A stretch of 64,000 nt of DNA from an uncultured Caulobacterales bacterium (GCA_903840435.1 CAIMFV010000023.1:81900-145899), one strand, 5' to 3'. Counted from the first letter of the stretch, positions 1-8,969 are shown. Made by a program: numbers and translations. Notes: a model not told the origin generated them from the letters alone.

Positions 1-131
1 CCCGCGCCGTTTAATTTAGCCTAGGGGTCTGGCACGCTGGCAAGGGGTTCCTGGCTTGCCTCAAGCCTAAGAGCGTGACTATCCTTGCGGTTAAATCTCG
101 CAATCGTCTTTGCCGGACAAAGTGGGAAACA
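1..131. other. Upstream region of the first gene
   Basis: No gene is recognised before the first ATG at 132. An in-frame GTG at 75 would lengthen the first protein by 19 residues, but the extension is basic and unlike a membrane-protein start, so the ATG is preferred. Confidence 0.3.
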
Positions 132-554
132 ATGCCGCTTAAATTTAGCTTTCCAAACAAAGGCGCGTTTGTTCTCGCCACCTGTTACCTGACCCAGAGC
201 TTGGCCGCCTATTTCTGGGCCATCGCTTATTCCGACCGGGCGATTTTCTATAGCTGTTGGGCTGTAACCTCCCTTGGGGTTGCCTGTGTTTGGGGGTTTC
301 GGGCGGCGAGCCGCAAATATTTATCGATTGGTCCGACATTCCGCATGGGTCCAGGATTGATTTTCGTCATGGCGATCGTTCCCACCATCATTTTCGTCCT
401 CCCCCATTCGGAAAATCCCAAGACCCTTCATCCCTTGGCGGCAAATTTGGGGTATGCCGTGTCCGGTTTGGGCTTCTTAGTCCTGATTTTGGGTTGGTTT
501 TTTGAACGTCGAGCGGATCGCGTTCCACAACCCAAACAACATAAATCGGTTTAA
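132..554 (+). CDS. Small hypothetical four-helix membrane protein
   Basis: A 140-residue protein from the ATG at 132 that I do not assign to a family. Four hydrophobic stretches are visible: after the short N-terminus (around FVLATCYLTQSLAAYFW), then AIFYSCWAVTSLGVACVW, then GLIFVMAIVPTIIFVL, and a last one ending LVLILGWFF. A short basic tail (ERRADRVPQPKQHK) follows, which suggests a cytoplasmic C-terminus. A weak purine-rich stretch, gtgggaaac, precedes the ATG. The next gene is 126 bases away on the same strand and unrelated. It is an inner-membrane protein of unknown role; the frame is convincing because of its clean hydrophobic periodicity. Confidence 0.6.
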   Translation: MPLKFSFPNKGAFVLATCYLTQSLAAYFWAIAYSDRAIFYSCWAVTSLGVACVWGFRAASRKYLSIGPTFRMGPGLIFVMAIVPTIIFVLPHSENPKTLHPLAANLGYAVSGLGFLVLILGWFFERRADRVPQPKQHKSV

Positions 555-680
555 AGCCGCCCGCCCCCGGGGCCGCTGGCTGATAATTTTGTCCGCCAAG
601 CCCGTATGGGAAGGGGCGGACCTTCGGCTATCCTGCACGGAGTCTTGCCGGGAGCTGTCTGCCAGCCCTATATCCCGCCT

Positions 681-1157
681 GTGATCGACGACCTTTACTC
701 TGCCAAGATCTTGTCCCTGGCCGCCAACATGCCGCGCGCAGGCAGGCTTGCCGCGCCGCAAGGGTCGTCGGAGAAGGTGGCGCGGTTGTGCGGCAGCAAG
801 ATCGCTGTTGATCTGGTGCTCGATAGTAGCGGCACGGTCATCGACTTTGCCCAGGATGTCCGCGCCTGCGCCCTTGGCCAGGCCTCGGCGGCAATTTTAG
901 GGGCTAATATTATTGGTGCGGAAGTTTCCGAGTTGATCGAGGCTCGCGACACGCTGCGGGCCATGCTAAAGGATGGCGGCCCGTCGCCGGTTGGGCGGTT
1001 TTCGGATCTTGCCGTGTTGCAGCCTGTCAAAGACTATCCCGCGCGTCATGCCTCGACGCTTTTGGCTTTTGAGGCGGCCGTCGACGCCGCAGCCCTGGCG
1101 CGCCTTGCGCGCGACAGCCGACCGTCCGACCGAACTCCCCCCGCGACAGCGGGCTGA
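681..1157 (+). CDS. IscU/NifU-N-like iron-sulfur scaffold protein lacking the third cysteine
   Basis: A 158-residue protein resembling the IscU/NifU N-terminal scaffold family, on which Fe-S clusters are assembled before transfer to apo-proteins. The GTG start at 681 is chosen because the family homology begins at IDDLYSAKILSLAANMPR; the open frame runs upstream to 606 without similarity. Cys37 (RLCGS) and Cys63 (RACALGQASA) match the first two scaffold cysteines. At the third position, normally within HCS, the sequence reads ARHASTLLAFEAA, so the cysteine is Ala124. Cluster building may therefore differ from classical IscU, or the protein may only carry or hand over clusters. yidD starts 12 bases downstream and thrS follows, so the three genes look co-transcribed. 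Confidence 0.8.
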   Translation: MIDDLYSAKILSLAANMPRAGRLAAPQGSSEKVARLCGSKIAVDLVLDSSGTVIDFAQDVRACALGQASAAILGANIIGAEVSELIEARDTLRAMLKDGGPSPVGRFSDLAVLQPVKDYPARHASTLLAFEAAVDAAALARLARDSRPSDRTPPATAG

Positions 1158-1169
1158 TCTCCTCATCCC

Positions 1170-1418
1170 ATGTCGCTTTATGTGCACGGCGTGCGCGGCG
1201 CGCATCGCGCCTATAAGCTCGTTTTATCGCCGCTGATCGGGCGGCAGTGTCGGTTTCTGCCCACCTGTTCAGACTATGCGGCCGAAGCCCTCATTGTTCA
1301 TGGGCCCTGGCGCGGGCTGAAGCTCGCTTCCAGCCGGGTCTGTCGTTGCAACCCCTGGGGCGGATCAGGTTATGATCCGGTTCCATCAAAGCCGCCCTCG
1401 GCAGGGTCGAGCGGCTAA
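1170..1418 (+). CDS. yidD: Membrane protein insertion efficiency factor YidD
   Basis: An 82-residue YidD protein. In bacteria YidD is a small amphipathic, membrane-associated factor that assists YidC-dependent insertion of inner-membrane proteins. The family core is plain: [23 protein letters not shown] near the start holds the conserved cysteines, followed by [29 protein letters not shown]. The length is typical. It lies 12 bases after the IscU-like gene and 11 bases before thrS on the same strand. In many genomes yidD sits between rnpA and yidC; here it is separate. Confidence 0.95.
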   Translation: MSLYVHGVRGAHRAYKLVLSPLIGRQCRFLPTCSDYAAEALIVHGPWRGLKLASSRVCRCNPWGGSGYDPVPSKPPSAGSSG

Positions 1419-1429
1419 GGACGAAGAAG

Positions 1430-3355
1430 ATGATGATCGAAATTCGATTTCCTGACGGCGCGGTCCGATCGTTCGAAGCGGGCGTCACAGGCCGAGACGT
1501 TGCCGAGGGCCTCTCAAAGTCCCTGGCGAAGAAAGCCGTGCTCGTTCGCCTCGATGGCGAGCTCTACGATCTCGACCGGCCGATTGACCGCTCGGCAAAG
1601 CTCGAAATTCTGACCCGCGACCATCCCGACGCGCTCGAGGTGATCCGCCATGACGCTTCGCATGTGCTTGCCGAAGCGGTGCAGGAGCTGTTTCCCGGCA
1701 CACAGGTGACCATTGGACCCGCGATCGAGGACGGGTTTTATTATGACTTCGCCCGCCCCGAGCCCTTCAGCCTTGAGGACCTTGCCCGGATCGAGGCCAA
1801 GATGGCTGAGATTGTCGACCGTAACGAGAAGATTGTCCGCGAGGTCTGGAGCCGCGAGGACGCTATCGCTCACTTCACCGCCATGGGCGAGACCTATAAG
1901 GCGGAGATCATTGCAGACCTGCCGGCGGGCGAAGAGATTAGTGTTTACGCGCAAGGCCGATGGAAAGATCTGTGTCGCGGGCCGCATCTTCCGTCCACGG
2001 GAGCCGTGGGCAAGGCTTTTAAGCTAACCAAGCTTGCAGGCGCCTATTGGCGCGGCGACGCCAAAAATGCCCAGCTGCAACGGATCTATGGCACGGCTTG
2101 GGCGACGCCTGCCGACCTTGAGGCCTATTTGACCCGGCTGGAAGAGGCGGAAAAGCGCGATCACCGCCGGATTGGCAAGGCGCAAGACCTCTTCCACATC
2201 CAAGAGGAAGGTCGCGGCATGGTCTTTTGGCACCCGAAGGGCTGGACCCTCTATCGGGTGGTCGAGGACTATATGCGTCGCCAGCTCGATGCGGCAGGCT
2301 ATGTCGAGGTCAAGACCCCCCAGGTGCTCGACCGCTCCTTTTGGGAAAAATCCGGCCATTGGGAAAAATACCGCCCCAATATGTTCGTCTGCGAGACCGA
2401 AGAAGACGAAGTCCTGTCGCTCAAGCCGATGAATTGCCCGGGCCATGTGCAGATCTTCAATTTCGGTCAAAGGTCTTATCGCGACCTGCCGCTGCGCATG
2501 GCCGAGTTTGGCGCCTGCCACCGCTATGAGCCCTCGGGCAGTCTGCACGGCCTGATGCGGGTGCGCGGCTTTACCCAAGACGACGCCCATATCTTCTGTC
2601 GCGAAGACCAGATTGAAGAGGAGACGGAGCGGTTCGTCCGGTTGACGCGGCGCATCCACGCCGATCTCGGCATGACCGCAGAACATGTGGCGCTGGCGAC
2701 GCGCCCAGATGTGCGCGCAGGCTCAGACGCGTTTTGGGACAAGGCGGAGGCAACGCTATTGTCCGCCTCGCGCAAGGCTGGCGTTGAGCCCGTGATTGCC
2801 GAAGGTGACGGCGCCTTCTATGCCCCTAAACTGGACTTTATCGTCAAAGACGCCATTGGCCGGACCTGGACCTGCGGCACCTTGCAACTCGACTATGTGC
2901 TGCCGGAGCGACTGGGTGCGGAATATGTCGCCGCCGACGGATCAAAACAACGACCGGTTATGTTGCACCGCGCCATCCTCGGATCGTTCGAGCGTTTCCT
3001 CGGAATCTTGATCGAAAACTATGCGGGCGCCTTTCCGATGTGGCTCTCGCCGGTGCAGGTGGTGGTGGCAACCATCACCTCCGATGCCGACGCCTACGGA
3101 CAATCGGTCGCGGCAAGGCTTCGGCAAGCTGGCTTGCGTGTTGAGACGGACTTTCGTAATGAGAAAATCAACTACAAGGTTCGCGAACACAGTCTCGCCA
3201 AAATTCCGACCATAGCTGTTATCGGCCGAAGAGAGGCCGAATTGGGACAGGTCGCGTTGAGACGGCTGGGCTCCAACGAACAAACCTTGCTTTCCGTGGA
3301 GGAGGCTTGCGTGCTTTTGCAGCGCCAAGCCACGCCGCCAGATTTGGAGAGCTGA
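1430..3355 (+). CDS. thrS: Threonine-tRNA ligase
   Basis: A 641-residue threonyl-tRNA synthetase, which charges tRNA-Thr in the cytoplasm. Domains in order: TGS domain (about 1-62), the second additional editing domain containing HDASH near residue 75, the class II catalytic core with LKPMNCPGH (zinc-ligand Cys near 336) and the later [11 protein letters not shown] motif, and the C-terminal anticodon-binding domain, ending with [20 protein letters not shown]. Full length for the family. Two adjacent ATG codons at 1430 and 1433 follow the purine-rich gacgaagaag, so either may be used. It is the last gene of the apparent IscU-like/yidD/thrS unit. Confidence 0.97.
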   Translation: MMIEIRFPDGAVRSFEAGVTGRDVAEGLSKSLAKKAVLVRLDGELYDLDRPIDRSAKLEILTRDHPDALEVIRHDASHVLAEAVQELFPGTQVTIGPAIEDGFYYDFARPEPFSLEDLARIEAKMAEIVDRNEKIVREVWSREDAIAHFTAMGETYKAEIIADLPAGEEISVYAQGRWKDLCRGPHLPSTGAVGKAFKLTKLAGAYWRGDAKNAQLQRIYGTAWATPADLEAYLTRLEEAEKRDHRRIGKAQDLFHIQEEGRGMVFWHPKGWTLYRVVEDYMRRQLDAAGYVEVKTPQVLDRSFWEKSGHWEKYRPNMFVCETEEDEVLSLKPMNCPGHVQIFNFGQRSYRDLPLRMAEFGACHRYEPSGSLHGLMRVRGFTQDDAHIFCREDQIEEETERFVRLTRRIHADLGMTAEHVALATRPDVRAGSDAFWDKAEATLLSASRKAGVEPVIAEGDGAFYAPKLDFIVKDAIGRTWTCGTLQLDYVLPERLGAEYVAADGSKQRPVMLHRAILGSFERFLGILIENYAGAFPMWLSPVQVVVATITSDADAYGQSVAARLRQAGLRVETDFRNEKINYKVREHSLAKIPTIAVIGRREAELGQVALRRLGSNEQTLLSVEEACVLLQRQATPPDLES

Positions 3356-3378
3356 CAAGGCGGCGAAGCAGGCGTTGA

Positions 3379-4335
3379 ATGAATAGGCCCGTACGCGAAC
3401 TCGAAGACCTCGTGTCGGGCCGACATGCGACGTCCGCCCTTGCCCCAAAAGCGACCATCAGCGTGGTCGTGGTGGTCTATCGTACCGGTCCGGCGCTGGA
3501 AAACTGCATTGCGTGCATCCTAAAGGACCCAGATACTTTCGAGCTCATCCTGGTTGATAATGGCTCTTCCCCGCAGGAGGCCGGTTGGATGCAAGCTGCG
3601 GCCGCGACCCATGCCAAGGTCAAGCTCTTGGTCGGGCATGGAAATGTCGGTTTTGCCCAGGGTGCCAATCTTGGCGTACGGGCGTCATCGGGTCAGGTCG
3701 TCGTCTTCGTCAATCCAGACGCCTTTGTGCAACCTCAGTGTTTGAGCTCGCTTCGTGACGGGGTTGGCCAAGGCCCGAGGCCTTGCCTCGTCGGAGCGCG
3801 CATCTTGAATGCTGATGGCGGTGAACAGCGCGGGGCGCGACGCGGCGAGGTGACGCCGATGACAACCCTCTTTTCAATTCTGCGCCTTACCCATGCGCTG
3901 AAGGTGTTGAGCCGGTTCGAAATTCATCATGAAAATGACCCAACGCCAGAAGGTCGCGTTGAGGTGCCGACCATATCGGGCGCGGGCTTTGCCATGACCC
4001 GCGAGGATTTTGACCTGCTCGGCGGCTTTGATGAAGACTATTTCCTGCATGTCGAGGACATTGACCTGTGCTGGCGAGTGCGCCAGGCGGGGGGCAAGGT
4101 TTGGTTTGATCCGAGCGCCAATCTTGTGCATCTCGGCTCGACGAGCCTCAGCAATCCGATGAAGATTGAAGTGTGGAAGGGGGTCGGGCTGATCCGATAT
4201 TTCCGCAAACGCGCCGCCAATCCTCTCCAAGCCGCGGTCGCCATTGCTTTGGCCCCCGCGATCCTTGCCGCAGCCATCGGTCGGGCCCTGTTACGCAAGC
4301 GCGCGAAAAAAGTTGATCAATCACAATCAACATAA
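3379..4335 (+). CDS. Glycosyltransferase family 2 protein
   Basis: A 318-residue GT2 (GT-A fold) glycosyltransferase, probably adding a sugar to a cell-surface polysaccharide or lipid carrier. The N-terminal half has the nucleotide-sugar fold (ISVVVVVYRTGPALENCI, then FELILVDNGSS), an acidic NPDAFV motif in the metal/donor position, and the family signature GGFDEDYFLHVEDIDLCWR near residue 220. The C-terminus carries a hydrophobic stretch (AAVAIALAPAILAAAIGRAL) and a basic tail, suggesting membrane association. It starts 23 bases after thrS. Acceptor and donor cannot be read from the sequence. A second GT2 of similar type lies at 44082-45065. Confidence 0.85.
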   Translation: MNRPVRELEDLVSGRHATSALAPKATISVVVVVYRTGPALENCIACILKDPDTFELILVDNGSSPQEAGWMQAAAATHAKVKLLVGHGNVGFAQGANLGVRASSGQVVVFVNPDAFVQPQCLSSLRDGVGQGPRPCLVGARILNADGGEQRGARRGEVTPMTTLFSILRLTHALKVLSRFEIHHENDPTPEGRVEVPTISGAGFAMTREDFDLLGGFDEDYFLHVEDIDLCWRVRQAGGKVWFDPSANLVHLGSTSLSNPMKIEVWKGVGLIRYFRKRAANPLQAAVAIALAPAILAAAIGRALLRKRAKKVDQSQST

Positions 4336-4418
4336 AGTTTCGTGCAGCGAATTGCTTTGACCCACCAAAGCCAGACGGGCTAGTTGCGACCAGTCTTTGC
4401 GCTTGGCTGACAGGACCG

Positions 4419-5270
4419 ATGCCCGAACTTCCCGAAGTCGAGACTGTGCGAACTGGGCTTGCGCCTGTCCTGACCGGGGCTCGCCTCGAGCGGGTTGAGA
4501 CGCGCCGGGCGGACTTGAGATTTCCGTTTCCGCAGGACTTTGTGCAAACCCTGACCGGGGCCCGCATAAAGGCTGTTGAACGGCGGGCCAAATATCTGTT
4601 GTTTAGACTTGATCGTGGCCAAACCTGGGTGACGCACCTTGGCATGACAGGGCGCTTTCTCGTCTCTGGCGCAGCGCTTGGCGCCTTCCACCACGATCCC
4701 GAAATGCATGACCGGCACACCCATGTGCGCCTTGACATCGAAGGTGGGGCGACGGTCGGCTATCACGATACGCGACGGTTTGGCTTTATGGGCTTGGTGG
4801 ATACCGCCGCCCTGTCCGCCCATGCCTGGTTCGCCAATCTTGGCCCCGAACCCTTCAGTCCCGCGTTTGATCCGGCCCACTTGCAACAGGTGTTTGAAGG
4901 TCGTCGGCAGCCGGTAAAAGGCCTGTTGCTCGACCAACGCACGGTTGCGGGCCTGGGCAATATCTATGTCTGCGAAGCGCTGTTCCGCGCCGCCATCGCG
5001 CCCGACCGCCAGGCAGGCGACCTGTCACCGGCTGAACTCACGCGACTGCATGCGGAGGTCCTAGCGGTGCTAAACGCTGCGATCACCGCAGGCGGCTCGA
5101 CCTTGCGCGACTTTCGCCATTCCGACGGCGCACTGGGTTATTTCCAGCATCGGTTTCAGGTTTATGACCGCGAGGGCGAGGCCTGCCTTCGGCAAGGGTG
5201 CGCGGGGCACGTGGCGCGCATCGTCCAGTCGGGGCGGTCGAGCTTTTTTTGCGGCCAGTGTCAGACCTAA
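4419..5270 (+). CDS. mutM: Bifunctional DNA-formamidopyrimidine glycosylase/AP lyase (MutM/Fpg)
   Basis: A 283-residue Fpg protein that removes oxidised purines such as 8-oxoguanine and cleaves the abasic site. The N-terminus MPELPEVETV contains the catalytic Pro2 and Glu3, which also fixes the start; Lys58 (RRAKYLLFRL) is the conserved DNA-binding lysine. The central helix-two-turn-helix holds LLLDQRTVAGLGNIYVCEAL. The C-terminal zinc finger has Cys256, Cys261, Cys278 and Cys281, a CX4C-CX2C spacing common in alphaproteobacteria. Complete and full length. It stands 83 bases after the GT2 gene. Confidence 0.97.
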   Translation: MPELPEVETVRTGLAPVLTGARLERVETRRADLRFPFPQDFVQTLTGARIKAVERRAKYLLFRLDRGQTWVTHLGMTGRFLVSGAALGAFHHDPEMHDRHTHVRLDIEGGATVGYHDTRRFGFMGLVDTAALSAHAWFANLGPEPFSPAFDPAHLQQVFEGRRQPVKGLLLDQRTVAGLGNIYVCEALFRAAIAPDRQAGDLSPAELTRLHAEVLAVLNAAITAGGSTLRDFRHSDGALGYFQHRFQVYDREGEACLRQGCAGHVARIVQSGRSSFFCGQCQT

Positions 5271-5349
5271 TGGCCCCCGAAGCGAACGAAGCGTTTCGCA
5301 GAGTGATGTTCTGGGCGTAAACTGAACGCCAACCTAAATCGTCTAGAGC

Positions 5350-5391
5350 GGACGAGGTTGGGGTCCCGTGCCGTGCCGGGTCGCCTCGTCC
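5350..5391. repeat. Inverted repeat between mutM and the YqjD-like gene
   Basis: GGACGAGG at 5350-5357 is perfectly complementary to CCTCGTCC at 5384-5391, and a smaller CCCG/CGGG pair is nested inside. It lacks a T-run, so it is not a typical intrinsic terminator. It may be an mRNA 5' structure for the gene starting at 5418. Confidence 0.4.
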
Positions 5392-5417
5392 TTCCAGCCT
5401 AGGCTCAGGAGCCAGCC

Positions 5418-5807
5418 ATGACGGATACATCCGACGACGCCGGGTCTTCGGCGCCTCTTGTTGAAGTTGCGACACCGCCGAAGGACACGCCCGCCAAGCG
5501 GGCCTTAAAGAGTGCTCGCAAAAGCCTTGATGCCGCCAAGGTCGCTGCCGACCACGCGTCTGATGCGATCCGTCACGGGCGAGAGGCCATGCCGGAAATG
5601 ACCGAGATGGCCAAGGACGCCCTCGACGCCCAGATGGAGCGGTTGAGCAGCGCCGAGGCAGCGGCTCCGCCTGAGCTCGATGATCCCATGGAAGAGATGC
5701 GGACATTGATCCGGGCCCAGGTGCGTGAGCGACCCATCACCTCAGCTTTGACGGCGGTTGGCATAGGTCTGGTTTTCGGCCTGATGCTGCGCGGAGGACG
5801 CCGTTGA
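5418..5807 (+). CDS. YqjD/ElaB-like (DUF883-type) membrane-anchored protein
   Basis: A 129-residue protein with the layout of the ElaB/YqjD/DUF883 group: an acidic and basic helical N-terminal region rich in Ala, Lys and Glu (from about 28 to 100) and a single C-terminal membrane anchor, PITSALTAVGIGLVFGLML, ending in RGGRR. In E. coli YqjD is a C-tail-anchored inner-membrane protein reported to associate with ribosomes; that role is not shown here. AGGAG stands 7 bases before the ATG. The stop overlaps the start of the next gene by one base (TGATG), so the two are probably translated together. Confidence 0.65.
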   Translation: MTDTSDDAGSSAPLVEVATPPKDTPAKRALKSARKSLDAAKVAADHASDAIRHGREAMPEMTEMAKDALDAQMERLSSAEAAAPPELDDPMEEMRTLIRAQVRERPITSALTAVGIGLVFGLMLRGGRR

Positions 5808-6229
5808 TGTTTAACCGAACCCTGAAAGCGGTAGCGGCCACCGGCGTGGTGGCGTCGGCCGCGGGCGTCGCTGTGGTGGCGAGCTCTTACGCACTCTATT
5901 CCTTGCTGAGCTTGAGTTTGCCCGCCGCCGCCGCCGCGGCTGTCGTGGCGGCCCTCTATGCCCTGATTGCGATTGTCGTCGCCCTGTGGGTCTCACGCGG
6001 ACCGGAGCGCAGCGAAATTGAAACTGACGCCGGTGGGCTTGATCCTGGCCTAATCCCCAAAATCGTCGAGATGGCAGGAGGCCGCCCCCTGGTCGCCGCA
6101 GGCATTACCGCGGCTGCGGCAGTGCTCGCTTGGAAAAATCCGGCTCTGGTCGCGGCATTGGTTAAGGCCTTTATCGGCCCGCAAACCCCAGACGAAGCGC
6201 CCGCCCGTAGCCGCAAGCGCAAGACTTAG
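5807..6229 (+). CDS. YqjE/holin-like small membrane protein
   Basis: A 140-residue protein with hydrophobic stretches near residues 8-30 (AVAATGVVASAAGVAVVASS), 37-62 and 95-115. The ATG at 5807 overlaps the preceding TGA and follows GCGGAGGA, so it is preferred over the TTG at 5804. Position behind a DUF883-type gene parallels the E. coli yqjD-yqjE arrangement, where YqjE is a holin-superfamily (Phage_holin_3_6) protein; the sequence match is only by layout and composition. The tail is basic (ARSRKRKT). It converges on the siroheme gene. Confidence 0.55.
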   Translation: MFNRTLKAVAATGVVASAAGVAVVASSYALYSLLSLSLPAAAAAAVVAALYALIAIVVALWVSRGPERSEIETDAGGLDPGLIPKIVEMAGGRPLVAAGITAAAAVLAWKNPALVAALVKAFIGPQTPDEAPARSRKRKT

Positions 6230-6266
6230 CCTATTCTGCCACGAAGCGGGGCCTTGCGCGTCCCCG

Positions 6267-7079
6267 TCAGACGAAAATAATAATGGTCTCGCCCAGGCCT
6301 TGGCGGCGGGCCACCTCCGGCTCTGAGAGGGCTGCAAGGCGCTGCGCATCGCGCCGGACGAGGGCTAGCAGGTCTGAGGAAACGTTTGGACCTGCCACCA
6401 CCAGATCGGCCTCGGCCATAAGCCGCAGTTCGCCGAGGGTGAGGCCATCGCGCGGCCGGGTTGCGGCAATCTCCAAGCGCCCCCCGGACCCGATCTTGGC
6501 AGCGTCAACGCCATCCGCCAGGGCGTCCAAGCGGGCTATCGCGGCGGCCATCTCGCCCGCCATGGCCAAGGCCGCCGCCTCGCTGGTAAGGGCAGAGTTC
6601 AGAAAGGCGCGTCGCGCCTTGGGGTCTGGAAACCGGCTTCGAATCCTGTCGCGCGCGCTGGCCAACAGACGCGCAACCTCGCCAAGACCGACAGGCCAAA
6701 GGGTCTCAATCTCCTGGCGGAGTTTGGCCGCCAAGGTGGGGGCCGCCCCGCTTGCGCCCACGGCGCCCACGACCAAGCCCCGATCGATGAGGGCAGGCGT
6801 GTAGAAGTCGCAGAGCTCAGGACGGTCGACGCAGTTGACCATGGCGCCGCCCCGCCGGGCCTTGGCGGCAAGCGTTGAGGCTGTCGCTTCATCTTCCACC
6901 GCGACAAAGACGATTGCCGCGGCGAGTCGCTCGCACCCCATGGCTTGGGCTTCTGTCAGGTGCACGAGTTCACAGGGCGCCCCGGCAAAAAGCCGCGCCT
7001 TGGCTGCGGCAGCCTCGCCCTCGCCAATGACGATGACCCTCTTGCCGCGCAGAGGAATGAAGGCTGGAAAGCTTTCCAT
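6267..7079 (-). CDS. CysG/Met8-like siroheme synthase N-terminal module with vestigial methyltransferase part
   Basis: A 270-residue protein whose first ~200 residues match the precorrin-2 dehydrogenase/sirohydrochlorin ferrochelatase module of CysG: an N-terminal NAD-binding fold (GKRVIVIGEGEAAAAKARLF), the DFYTPALIDRGLVVGAVGASG segment and the central dimerisation helices. This module oxidises precorrin-2 and inserts iron to give siroheme for sulfite or nitrite reductase. The last ~70 residues (GLTLGELRLMAEADLVVAGP and what follows to about LLALVRRDAQRL) resemble only the very start of the uroporphyrinogen-III methyltransferase (SUMT) domain, which then ends. The methyltransferase must be supplied elsewhere. 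No cys genes adjoin. Confidence 0.85.
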   Translation of the reverse strand: MESFPAFIPLRGKRVIVIGEGEAAAAKARLFAGAPCELVHLTEAQAMGCERLAAAIVFVAVEDEATASTLAAKARRGGAMVNCVDRPELCDFYTPALIDRGLVVGAVGASGAAPTLAAKLRQEIETLWPVGLGEVARLLASARDRIRSRFPDPKARRAFLNSALTSEAAALAMAGEMAAAIARLDALADGVDAAKIGSGGRLEIAATRPRDGLTLGELRLMAEADLVVAGPNVSSDLLALVRRDAQRLAALSEPEVARRQGLGETIIIFV

Positions 7080-7118
7080 CAGGCCCCGTCAACCTCTGGG
7101 GAAGGGCGCGGTCTCGGC

Positions 7119-7682
7119 TTAAGGCTTTGGCCTTTGGATGCCAGTGGCCAAGTGCGAGAGGACATCGCGGGCATCGAACGCCTTTGGATCATTGGCGGGT
7201 TTGGGCCCTTTGCCGAGCACGATTTCCGCCGTCGCCGAATATTCGCTCGTTTCACTCAATTCCAGAGGCTCGTGCATCCAAGGTCCCCAACTGGCCCAGG
7301 CGCCATGGCGATAATACCGCCAGCGAGGCCCCCAATAGCCGCTGCACCACCCAGGACCATAGCCACATCCCCAGGCCGAGGGCGCGGCGACGATTTCGGT
7401 CGTCTTGTCTGACTGGCGATCGGTCGTCTCGAACCAGTCGTCGCCTTGGGCCAGGGTCAGTTCAGCGGAGCGGAAAAGCAGGTATTTTTCAACCGTCTCC
7501 CGTGAGGTGACAGAATTGCCGGAGAAGGAGACGCGAAAGCGGTTGGCTTCAATCTGTTGGTCAGAATATCCGCCTTGCGACTTCTGTGAGGGATTGAGCG
7601 GTTGATAGGGGGTCGCCGTCTCGCAGGCGGCAAGACTGATCACCATGACGGCGGCGGCACTGATCGCGAGAAAGGGTTTCAT
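7119..7682 (-). CDS. CC0125/CC1285-type lipoprotein
   Basis: A 187-residue lipoprotein. The ATG at 7682 gives a classical lipoprotein signal (MKPFLAISAAAVMVISLAAC, lipobox LAAC); a TTG four codons upstream is less likely. After the Cys come TPYQPLNPS, a GYSDQQIEANRFRVSFSGNS block and RETVEKYLLFRSAELTLAQG, which I recognise as the pattern of the lipoproteins named CC0125/CC1285 in Caulobacter. A middle segment is unusually rich in Trp, Gly, Tyr and Cys (GCGYGPGWCSGYWGPRWRYY). Function unknown; presumably attached to the outer or inner membrane facing the periplasm. It lies 39 bases upstream of the siroheme gene on the same strand. Confidence 0.8.
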   Translation of the reverse strand: MKPFLAISAAAVMVISLAACETATPYQPLNPSQKSQGGYSDQQIEANRFRVSFSGNSVTSRETVEKYLLFRSAELTLAQGDDWFETTDRQSDKTTEIVAAPSAWGCGYGPGWCSGYWGPRWRYYRHGAWASWGPWMHEPLELSETSEYSATAEIVLGKGPKPANDPKAFDARDVLSHLATGIQRPKP

Positions 7683-7743
7683 AGCCGTATCCAATCCTTA
7701 AGCGCCCACCCAGGAGAGACTATAGGGTCTCGCAGGCCCGCCC

Positions 7744-8373
7744 TCAATGGTGGGTGATGATCAAGATGGCGGCGAGGAGTAGAATCAGCCCGACGAAGAG
7801 ATTAAATCCCCGCCGGAACCGCTCTGACGCCAGGCGAGTGGCCAGGCTTGAGCCAAACAGGCCATAGGCCGACATGGTGGTGACATCGAGGCCGATGGTG
7901 GCGGCCGCAAAGACGATCAGTTGCGGTCCAATCGGTCGGTTCAGGTCCAAAAAAGGCGGTAGGACAGCCGAGAAAAACAACATCGCCTTGGGATTGGCGA
8001 TTTGGACGGCAAAGCCTTGTAAAAAGGGCGATCCCGAACGCTCGGCCAGGGCCTCCGACATCGCACCTCCACGCGCTGCCGCCATTAGGGCGCGGGCGCC
8101 TAAATAGGCCACATAGAGCCCGCCTGCGACAGTGAGCAGGCGAAAGAGCGCAGGCGCTGCCGCCACGAGTGCGCCCAAGCCCAACGCCGCCGCCGCGAAC
8201 CAGACAAGTGTCGCCGCATTCATGCCGATCACGCCGGTTAAAGCGGCCCGTTTGCCCTTATGGAGCCCGGTGGCAATGGAATAGAGATTGGCCGGACCGG
8301 GCGTCGCAGCCAAGACGACCATCACGCCCAGGAAAACGCCGAACCGCGACGGCTCGACCGGAAAGGAATTCAT
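7744..8373 (-). CDS. LysE/RhtB-family exporter
   Basis: A 209-residue integral membrane protein of the LysE/RhtB family, which exports amino acids or their derivatives. The N-terminal signature is clear: FLGVMVVLAATPGPANLYSIATGLHKGKRAAL..., with the TPGP motif, and a second conserved block QGFAVQIANPKAMLFFSAVLP. Five to six hydrophobic helices span the length, and the protein ends LILLLAAILIITHH. Length is typical. The substrate cannot be deduced. It sits 30 bases downstream of the MAPEG gene and may be co-transcribed with it. Confidence 0.92.
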   Translation of the reverse strand: MNSFPVEPSRFGVFLGVMVVLAATPGPANLYSIATGLHKGKRAALTGVIGMNAATLVWFAAAALGLGALVAAAPALFRLLTVAGGLYVAYLGARALMAAARGGAMSEALAERSGSPFLQGFAVQIANPKAMLFFSAVLPPFLDLNRPIGPQLIVFAAATIGLDVTTMSAYGLFGSSLATRLASERFRRGFNLFVGLILLLAAILIITHH

Positions 8374-8403
8374 CAGCGGCTAGACCTGCAGATCACTCGC
8401 TGC

Positions 8404-8820
8404 CTATTGGGAAACAATTTCAATCACCGCGCCAACTGCGGCGAGGATGAACAAAATCGCCGTGGCGGCGGCTTGAATCACGAATCCCCGGGTGCGGGTG
8501 GAGGGGTCGCGTACATAGTCCCGCATATAGAGATAGCGGCCAAGCAACCAGACAAGGCCGAGCACGGTGATCACGGCGGTTGAGATGGCCCCCCAACTGG
8601 CGTTGAACACCTCCGCCAGCCACAAGCTCGGCAAGAAGATCACCATCCACTCCAGCATATTCATGTGGACGCGGAAATAGCGCTCAAACTCCGGATGGCC
8701 GTGGGTTGCAGGTGCTGGGACGTCAAACCTTCCCCGCGCCCGACCGACCTGGAAGCCAGCATAGAAATAGAGGAGCAGGGACGCCAGGGTGACAAGTGCG
8801 ACAAAGCCGTAGCCAGCCAT
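8404..8820 (-). CDS. MAPEG family membrane protein
   Basis: A 138-residue four-helix protein of the MAPEG family (membrane-associated eicosanoid and glutathione metabolism). The typical helix-2 signature FERYFRVHMNMLEWMVIFLP is present near residue 47, with LLYFYAGFQVGRARGRFDVPAP before it and GRYLYMRDYVRDPSTRTRGF in the third part. Bacterial members are poorly characterised; some are glutathione transferases. A soluble glutathione S-transferase lies about 1.5 kb away, which is suggestive only. Confidence 0.9.
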   Translation of the reverse strand: MAGYGFVALVTLASLLLYFYAGFQVGRARGRFDVPAPATHGHPEFERYFRVHMNMLEWMVIFLPSLWLAEVFNASWGAISTAVITVLGLVWLLGRYLYMRDYVRDPSTRTRGFVIQAAATAILFILAAVGAVIEIVSQ

Positions 8821-8969
8821 GATCTCTTTCCTTTGCTTTCACAGGGGCCCTTGCCTGCACGCAGGGAAGCCCCGCCGCCCCCGGAAAGGCCCGAGGTGAT
8901 CGTCTCCCCTGCAAAAGCCATAAGCACGCCTAGGCTTCAAGTCCTTATCCAGACCCTGCAGTCGCAGGG

